Part shown: one piece after another, positions 59,793 through 64,000 of the stretch
Numbering within the stretch: position 1 is the stretch's first letter
Layout of the letters: the number at the start of each line of letters is the position of its first letter
Source: JBBATK01 sp044228685
GTDB lineage: Bacteria; Bacteroidota; Ignavibacteria; Kapaibacteriales; NICIL-2
Reading direction: 5' to 3'
Assembly (NCBI GenBank): GCA_044228685.1
Contig: JBGAUL010000021.1
Span: 19,504 to 83,503 of the forward strand
Length of the DNA stretch: 64,000 nt
Notes under the pieces: model-generated
What the model was told of the DNA's origin: nothing
Database searches by the model: none
Seen by the model: only the letters and a program-made list of their open reading frames with translations
Made by a program: the position numbers and the translations under genes

Positions 59793-60623
59793 TTAGTAGG
59801 TTTCGTCGCCTTGTTTCCACCATGTCAGATCTATGGCATCCTCCCCGCCATCAACGCCGAGAACATGTCCATTGATCCATTGCGCTTCTTCACGGGCAAT
59901 GAGAGTAATGACATTTGCTACTGCTTCCGGTGTTGTCAGCTTATGGTTAGGATTACGCATCTGTGAATTCGAAATCAATACATCCGTCCCTGGAATCTTT
60001 CGCAGAGCTGGAGTATCAGTAACACCGGCGCGAATGGTATTACACGTGATTTGCCAAGGTGCTAATTCCAAAGCCAACTGTCGTGTGATAGACTCGAGTG
60101 CGGCCTTGGCTGCAGAGACGGCGCCGTACATTGGCAGAGCGCGATGGCTGCCGGCGCTGGTCAGAGACAGGACACGTCCGCCGCGCAAGAGCAGTCCGGC
60201 GAAGTGCAAATCCTGAATCCAGTAAATCAACGAATTCGCCATGACGTCAATCGTCATTTCGATTTGCTTCTGGTTAAGCGTATCCTCACGCTTCTCAGCC
60301 ACAAATGACTTCAGCGAGCCAAATGCCAGTGAGTGCAAAACGAGATGAATACCGGCTCCGGGGTGCGATTGCAGTTCGCTTTGGATTTGTTGAACCACTT
60401 CGGTGCGACGATCTTCGTCAGCTGCATTCACATTGAAGAACATGCTGCGAACGCCATGCGCTGCAATCTCTGTCTTCAACTCCTCAACCTGAGCAAGTCC
60501 GGCTGCACGATCCAAATGCACACCGATAATGTGATATCCATTCCTTGCCATTGCCTGAACAGCTGCCTTACCAAAACCACTGGATGCACCAAGCACCAGA
60601 ACATAGCGATTCGAAGTATTCAT
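59793..60623 (-). CDS. SDR-family oxidoreductase, possible FabL-type enoyl-ACP reductase
   Basis: From the ATG at 60623 (an upstream ATG at 60683 would overlap the preceding gene) the product has 276 residues. The nucleotide-binding motif is VLGASSGFGKAA and a NVNAADE segment follows. The active-site pattern is Tyr-x6-Lys (MYGAVSAAKAALE), the spacing of enoyl-acyl carrier protein reductases such as FabI and FabL, and not the Tyr-x3-Lys of ordinary SDRs. HSLAFGSLKSF also recalls FabL-type enzymes. It ends with the HVLGVDGGEDAI motif. Fatty-acid elongation is a reasonable guess; another trans-enoyl reductase is possible. It begins 1 base after the preceding gene stop. Confidence 0.8.
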   Translation of the reverse strand: MNTSNRYVLVLGASSGFGKAAVQAMARNGYHIIGVHLDRAAGLAQVEELKTEIAAHGVRSMFFNVNAADEDRRTEVVQQIQSELQSHPGAGIHLVLHSLAFGSLKSFVAEKREDTLNQKQIEMTIDVMANSLIYWIQDLHFAGLLLRGGRVLSLTSAGSHRALPMYGAVSAAKAALESITRQLALELAPWQITCNTIRAGVTDTPALRKIPGTDVLISNSQMRNPNHKLTTPEAVANVITLIAREEAQWINGHVLGVDGGEDAIDLTWWKQGDETY

Positions 60624-60624
60624 A

Positions 60625-61167
60625 TTAATGCGAATGTTGATTTGATTTCTGTTGGGTGAAAAAGTCTTTGAGTTGGATATCACCGGTGGGCACGATCACG
60701 TCGCCCGGCACCAAATACAATGAATCCTGTCCAAACAAACTATAGATCGTGGAGAAGCGACGAATAAAATAACCACTCGAGTCCACTTTTAAATGATTCA
60801 ATCGCGAAATGGCGCGAGGATCTCCGTGTGCCATCTGCATAAGTTTATCCTCGGAGAGATCAGCAAGTGCGTTTTCTTTGTAGAAGAAGAAATTCATCTG
60901 CACTGCAACCTTTGCTTCGATCGAGTCAGGAACTTCACGATGATAAATCGCTGAGCTGTATTTCTTGAAAAGCGTTGAGTCGTAACCATTCACAGAAACG
61001 ATGTAGTAATACACCTGCTGACCATTTCCATCATCGATTTTGAACTTGTCAACAATGTCCATGTGAATGTAGGTCTTTGCCGGTACTGACCACGAGTAGG
61101 CCAAGCAGGCCAGCAGCATAAGCACTGGCAGTCCGATACTCACAAGGCGAAAGGATGAAGCGCGCAT
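60625..61167 (-). CDS. Single-pass membrane protein of unknown function
   Basis: From the ATG at 61167 the product has 180 residues: one N-terminal transmembrane helix (about 7-27, LVSIGLPVLMLLACLAYSWS) and a periplasmic remainder with YIHMDIVDKFKIDDGNG, YYYIVSVNGYDSTLF, and a distal GYFIRRFSTIYSLFGQDSLYLVPG part. It shows no motif I know. The position between the polyprenol-kinase-like gene (2-base gap) and the SDR gene (1-base gap) means all three are translated as one tight unit, so it may take part in a membrane-lipid step. An upstream start at 61230 lies inside the previous gene. Confidence 0.75.
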   Translation of the reverse strand: MRASSFRLVSIGLPVLMLLACLAYSWSVPAKTYIHMDIVDKFKIDDGNGQQVYYYIVSVNGYDSTLFKKYSSAIYHREVPDSIEAKVAVQMNFFFYKENALADLSEDKLMQMAHGDPRAISRLNHLKVDSSGYFIRRFSTIYSLFGQDSLYLVPGDVIVPTGDIQLKDFFTQQKSNQHSH

Positions 61168-61169
61168 GA

Positions 61170-61835
61170 TTATTGAAGAAGTGTAAGAAAGGACTGCTGG
61201 TCGTGCAGTAATGTCAGAGCCAACACCCACATACTAATACCAATACTCGCCGGAATGGACACGTTGTCGTCTAAACGCAAACGCGGCGATACATTTTCAA
61301 TCAAAGCCCCGATGATAGCCGAAGTAGTACCTGCAACACTAAAGGACAGCGGAGCAGATGAAATAGCAGCAATTACACCGACCACCACAAACGCGGAAAT
61401 GGCAAAGGCTATTGTACCTTCAAGACTCTTATCAAGAAATCGATGACGTCCGTAGCGTCTTCCAAACAAAGCCGCACAGATGTCACTCACGATCAAAATC
61501 GAAAAAGCAGTTATCGCAATGATTTTCGGAAAAAACAGAACGCACATGCATGCTGAAAGAAGAACGTACGATGCGCCGTTCAGCATGAATTTGTCAACTC
61601 GCTTTTCGTGTGTACGCATCATGCCGCCGAAATAGCGAAGCACGAGTTCGCGTACTATTCCACTTCGGTGACTGACAACGTCGACCAAAACAAACGCAAG
61701 AGTAAGGGGCACAAGTAACCACAATGCAGTCTGTTTATCAACAAATGAATACACAAGCGGAATACCCAGCGAAAGCAAATGAATGCCCTTACGCTGTATC
61801 TCTGATTGATATGTTATCTCGCTTTGTGAGGTCAT
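61170..61835 (-). CDS. Polyprenol/diacylglycerol kinase-like membrane protein (dolichol-kinase family)
   Basis: From the ATG at 61835 (a longer frame to 61943 overlaps divergent ispE) the product has 221 residues and about six membrane segments. Its first part reads EIQRKGIHLLSLGIPLVY, the typical start of the CTP-dependent dolichol/phytol kinase family (SEC59/VTE5), and the central IVSDICAALFGRRYGRHRFLDKSLEGT motif corresponds to the D.AA...G...G.....KS.EGT signature of that family. KSLEG carries the CTP-site residues. The product would phosphorylate a polyprenol or phytol. It is the first gene of a three-gene unit with a hypothetical membrane protein and an SDR and diverges from ispE. Confidence 0.85.
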   Translation of the reverse strand: MTSQSEITYQSEIQRKGIHLLSLGIPLVYSFVDKQTALWLLVPLTLAFVLVDVVSHRSGIVRELVLRYFGGMMRTHEKRVDKFMLNGASYVLLSACMCVLFFPKIIAITAFSILIVSDICAALFGRRYGRHRFLDKSLEGTIAFAISAFVVVGVIAAISSAPLSFSVAGTTSAIIGALIENVSPRLRLDDNVSIPASIGISMWVLALTLLHDQQSFLTLLQ

Positions 61836-61839
61836 TCCG

Positions 61840-61847
61840 TATTTTTG
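61840..61847 (+). promoter_or_regulatory. Bacteroidota-type -7 element for ispE
   Basis: TATTTTTG lies 21 bases before the ispE ATG at 61869 and also overlaps the end of the divergent frame, so the long alternative ispE start at 61845 is unlikely. Confidence 0.45.
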
Positions 61848-61868
61848 CGCGTCTATCTTCCGTCCTCG

Positions 61869-62705
61869 ATGATTTCTCTTACTGCCTGCGCCAAAATCAA
61901 CCTCGGCCTCGAAATACTGGCTCGGCGTTCTGATGGCTATCATGACCTCAATAGTGTTTTTCTACCTATAACTCTTTGTGATATCATACACATAGAGGAG
62001 GCAGATTCCCTTTCAGTTCACTGTCCAATGCTTCCTTTGGTGCCCCAGGAGAACAATCTGGCTATGAAAGCTGCTCGGATTCTACAGCAGGAATTCCACA
62101 TTGAGGATGGCGCAAAAATAACCATCGACAAGCATATACCAACGGGCGCGGGACTTGGCGGAGGAAGCAGCGACGCGGCTCATGTGCTGAAAGGACTGAG
62201 TCGATTGTGGTCAATTGAGGCCGACGAGACTCATCTGCGAGGTCTAGCTCGACAACTCGGTGCCGATGTCCCCTTTTTCTTGGGTCACGGCGCAGCAATC
62301 GCAACGGGAATTGGAGATCAGCTACAGTACTTCAAACATGATCTGCAGCTCAGCGTTCTGCTCGTCTATCCTCAAGTCGAAGTTTCGACCGCATGGGCTT
62401 ATTCAAGTCTGAGTGTTTCGGAGACTTCGAAGAGTCCAACAGCGCTTCGTGAAGTGCTTGAAAAGAATGTTCACAACATCGCCAATCTCAAATCACTAAT
62501 CCGAAACGATTTTGAGCCGGTGGTGTTTGAGTCATATCCGGCTCTACGGGATATACGCGATCAACTGTACCGCAGTGGTGCGTTGCTCGCGAATATGAGC
62601 GGCAGTGGATCGACTATCTTTGGACTATTTGAATCGGTAACTGGCGCGTGTGAGAGCGCCTTGAATTTTCCTCAGTATCGCTGCTTTGTTGCAGAGATCA
62701 TCTAA
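61869..62705 (+). CDS. ispE: 4-diphosphocytidyl-2-C-methyl-D-erythritol kinase
   Basis: IspE phosphorylates CDP-methylerythritol in the non-mevalonate isoprenoid pathway. From the ATG at 61869 the product has 278 residues. The GHMP-kinase start is A.AKINLGLEIL..R.DGYHDL.S, the ATP-binding loop is PTGAGLGGGSSDAA.VL, and the C-terminal third has MSGSGSTIFGLF, a GHMP motif-3. The frame lies 33 bases from the divergent polyprenol-kinase-like gene, which may use an isoprenoid product. It is followed 30 bases later by glgA. Confidence 0.95.
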   Translation: MISLTACAKINLGLEILARRSDGYHDLNSVFLPITLCDIIHIEEADSLSVHCPMLPLVPQENNLAMKAARILQQEFHIEDGAKITIDKHIPTGAGLGGGSSDAAHVLKGLSRLWSIEADETHLRGLARQLGADVPFFLGHGAAIATGIGDQLQYFKHDLQLSVLLVYPQVEVSTAWAYSSLSVSETSKSPTALREVLEKNVHNIANLKSLIRNDFEPVVFESYPALRDIRDQLYRSGALLANMSGSGSTIFGLFESVTGACESALNFPQYRCFVAEII

Positions 62706-62735
62706 ACCTTTTTTGATACTTCGTCCGAACACCTT

Positions 62736-64000
62736 ATGAGAATTCTTACAATTGCAGCTGAGTGCGCCCCCTTCGCCAAAATTGGTGGTCTTGCAGATGT
62801 TGCCTCTGCCCTTCCACGAGAATGGGAAGAGATGGGTCATTCCAATGTGGTCGTTATACCGAAGTACAGCGACATCGACGTTGCCAAGTATGGCTTGAAA
62901 CCAACTGAGATTATTCTGGCAGTTCCCATTGGACACTGGGTGGAATACACTCGCGTTTGGTCTGCAACTCTGCCGGACAGCACCGTCACCGTCTACTTTC
63001 TCGAATCACGAGATTACTTCGATCGCAAAGGCATCTATGGCAATCCGGAAGGTTTCCTCGATAACGATCGTCGTTTTTGCTTCCTTAGTCGCGCTGCATT
63101 TGAACTGGCAATTGTGCTCGGTGAGCGCATCGACGTGGTGCACTCACACGACTACCACACGGCGCTGAGCATGGCTTACCTCAAGACTCACTATCGCTAC
63201 CATCCTTTGTTCAGTAAAGCGGCCGGTGTGTACACCATTCACAACATGGCATTTCAGGGACAAAGCGATCAGCGTCGTGTACTGGAATACTCGGGTCTTC
63301 CACAGAGCAATTTCCGCGGTTCATGGTTCGAACATGATGGTGTCTTTAACATGATGAAGACGGGTCTCATGTTCGCCGATAAAATCACGACAGTGAGTCC
63401 GAACTATGCTAACGAGATTCGCTGGACCGATAAGGGCGAAGGCATGCAGGACTACTTGAACATGCGCGGCGGCGACGTCATCGGCGTACTTAACGGAGCC
63501 GACTACCATGAGTGGAATCCGGAAACTGATACGCTCATCACAAAGCAGTACACCAATCAGACTCTTGAGCTCAAGGAACAAAACAAACAGGCTTTGGTTC
63601 GTGATTCTGTTCCGCCACACGAAGCTGCACTCGATCTACCTCTCATCGGTATGGTCACGCGGCTTACAGCACAAAAAGGCATTTCATTGCTCGAAGAAAG
63701 CATGGAGAGCTTGTTGCAAACCGGTTTGATGCGCTTCTGTATTCTCGGATCCGGAGACGCGCGATATGAGAATTTCTTGAAGTCCATTGGTCGTCGTTAT
63801 CCAACCCGTGCGCTCATCAAAACCGGTTATAGCAATGCCCTTTCGCACCAAGTCATTGCTTCCTCAGACTTTTTAATGGTGCCATCGTTGTTTGAGCCTT
63901 GCGGTTTGACGCAGATCTATGCTTTGAAGTATGGTACGATTCCAATCGTACGAGAAACCGGTGGACTAAAAGACACTGTCGATGAGTACAATCCGGCAAC
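62736..64000 (+). CDS. glgA: Glycogen (starch) synthase, 3' end outside window
   Basis: GlgA extends alpha-1,4-glucan chains from ADP-glucose. The frame starts at the ATG at 62736 (MRILTIAAECAPFAKIGGLADV) and runs off the window after 421 codons. The ADP-glucose-binding motif KIGGLADV (family KxGGL) is present at residues 15-19, followed by HSHDYHTAL, IHNMAFQG, the TVSPNYANEI block, GVLNGADYHEW, RLTAQKG and the C-terminal S.FEPCGLTQIYALKYGTIPIVRETGGLKDTV signature. The frame is intact so far. It follows ispE by 30 bases. Confidence 0.96.
   Translation, partial: MRILTIAAECAPFAKIGGLADVASALPREWEEMGHSNVVVIPKYSDIDVAKYGLKPTEIILAVPIGHWVEYTRVWSATLPDSTVTVYFLESRDYFDRKGIYGNPEGFLDNDRRFCFLSRAAFELAIVLGERIDVVHSHDYHTALSMAYLKTHYRYHPLFSKAAGVYTIHNMAFQGQSDQRRVLEYSGLPQSNFRGSWFEHDGVFNMMKTGLMFADKITTVSPNYANEIRWTDKGEGMQDYLNMRGGDVIGVLNGADYHEWNPETDTLITKQYTNQTLELKEQNKQALVRDSVPPHEAALDLPLIGMVTRLTAQKGISLLEESMESLLQTGLMRFCILGSGDARYENFLKSIGRRYPTRALIKTGYSNALSHQVIASSDFLMVPSLFEPCGLTQIYALKYGTIPIVRETGGLKDTVDEYNPA

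Noticed and set aside
1..64000. CRISPR array, prophage, insertion sequence or rRNA genes
   Set aside because: I saw no regularly spaced short repeats, no transposase or integrase, and no rRNA-like sequence on either strand.

Overview
The window reads as a chromosomal segment from a Gram-negative bacterium of the Bacteroidota/Chlorobiota (FCB) side of the tree. Support comes from proteins ending in type IX secretion (T9SS) sorting domains, an outer-membrane assembly and LPS-export gene set, small Bacteroidota-type secreted proteins, and ten promoter-like TAnnTTTG elements just upstream of genes, two of them with a TTG box 18 to 20 bases further up. A Kapabacteria- or Ignavibacteria-like lineage is my best guess from gene content, but it is inference. 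A run of 20 N at 38279-38298 shows that this is a scaffolded assembly, so the left and right parts come from separate contigs.

Layout. 1-4086: surface proteins (a 144-bp-repeat protein, a small T9SS cargo protein, a kelch T9SS protein). 4195-8876: an envelope TPR lipoprotein, a NuiA-type nuclease inhibitor, argS, rsfS and a LytR_C protein. 8971-12427: Complex I genes nuoG-nuoH-nuoI. 12775-13929: two small envelope proteins. 14076-17280: an acyl-CoA-ligase-like enzyme and a MoxR/BchI-type AAA+ ATPase. 17315-21130: murB, a site-2 protease and lysS. 21316-25513: a tandem-fused TetR regulator translationally coupled to trmD and queC, then a MATE-like membrane protein. 25540-38814: a TPR protein, then murD-ftsW followed by a tightly packed envelope module (1044-aa TPR protein, plug-less outer-membrane barrel, SPOR protein, TonB-like protein) and a flippase. 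38774-42272: lptB, an HtrA protease, an alpha/beta hydrolase, tRNA-Leu(CAG) and tRNA-Ser(CGA). 42430-50946: two parvulin-type periplasmic isomerases, murC, mutL and an N-terminally truncated clpB. 51150-52914: plsY and gpsA, phospholipid synthesis. 52981-58298: a nitrilase-family amidase, a VOC protein, a NUC-family nuclease lacking its active site, a frameshifted lipoprotein, pruA and a soluble histidine kinase. 58454-64000: a DedA protein, a TPR lipoprotein, an enoyl-reductase-like SDR, a polyprenol-kinase-like protein, ispE and the start of glgA.

The dominant theme is the cell envelope: peptidoglycan precursors (murB, murC, murD), septal wall synthesis (ftsW, SPOR), outer-membrane protein folding (SurA/PpiD-like, HtrA), LPS export (lptB) and phospholipid and isoprenoid supply (plsY, gpsA, ispE).

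The most interesting observations are the tandem TetR protein with a nearby palindrome, the ftsW-linked TPR/barrel/SPOR/TonB module, a perfect 27-bp tandem duplication inside the ATPase region of mutL, a NUC-type nuclease that has lost its catalytic segment in a genome that also carries a NuiA-type inhibitor, and a clpB lacking its first half. Five gene lesions fall between 42.6 and 55.6 kb, all to the right of the N-gap, so assembly or consensus error must be excluded before any biological reading.
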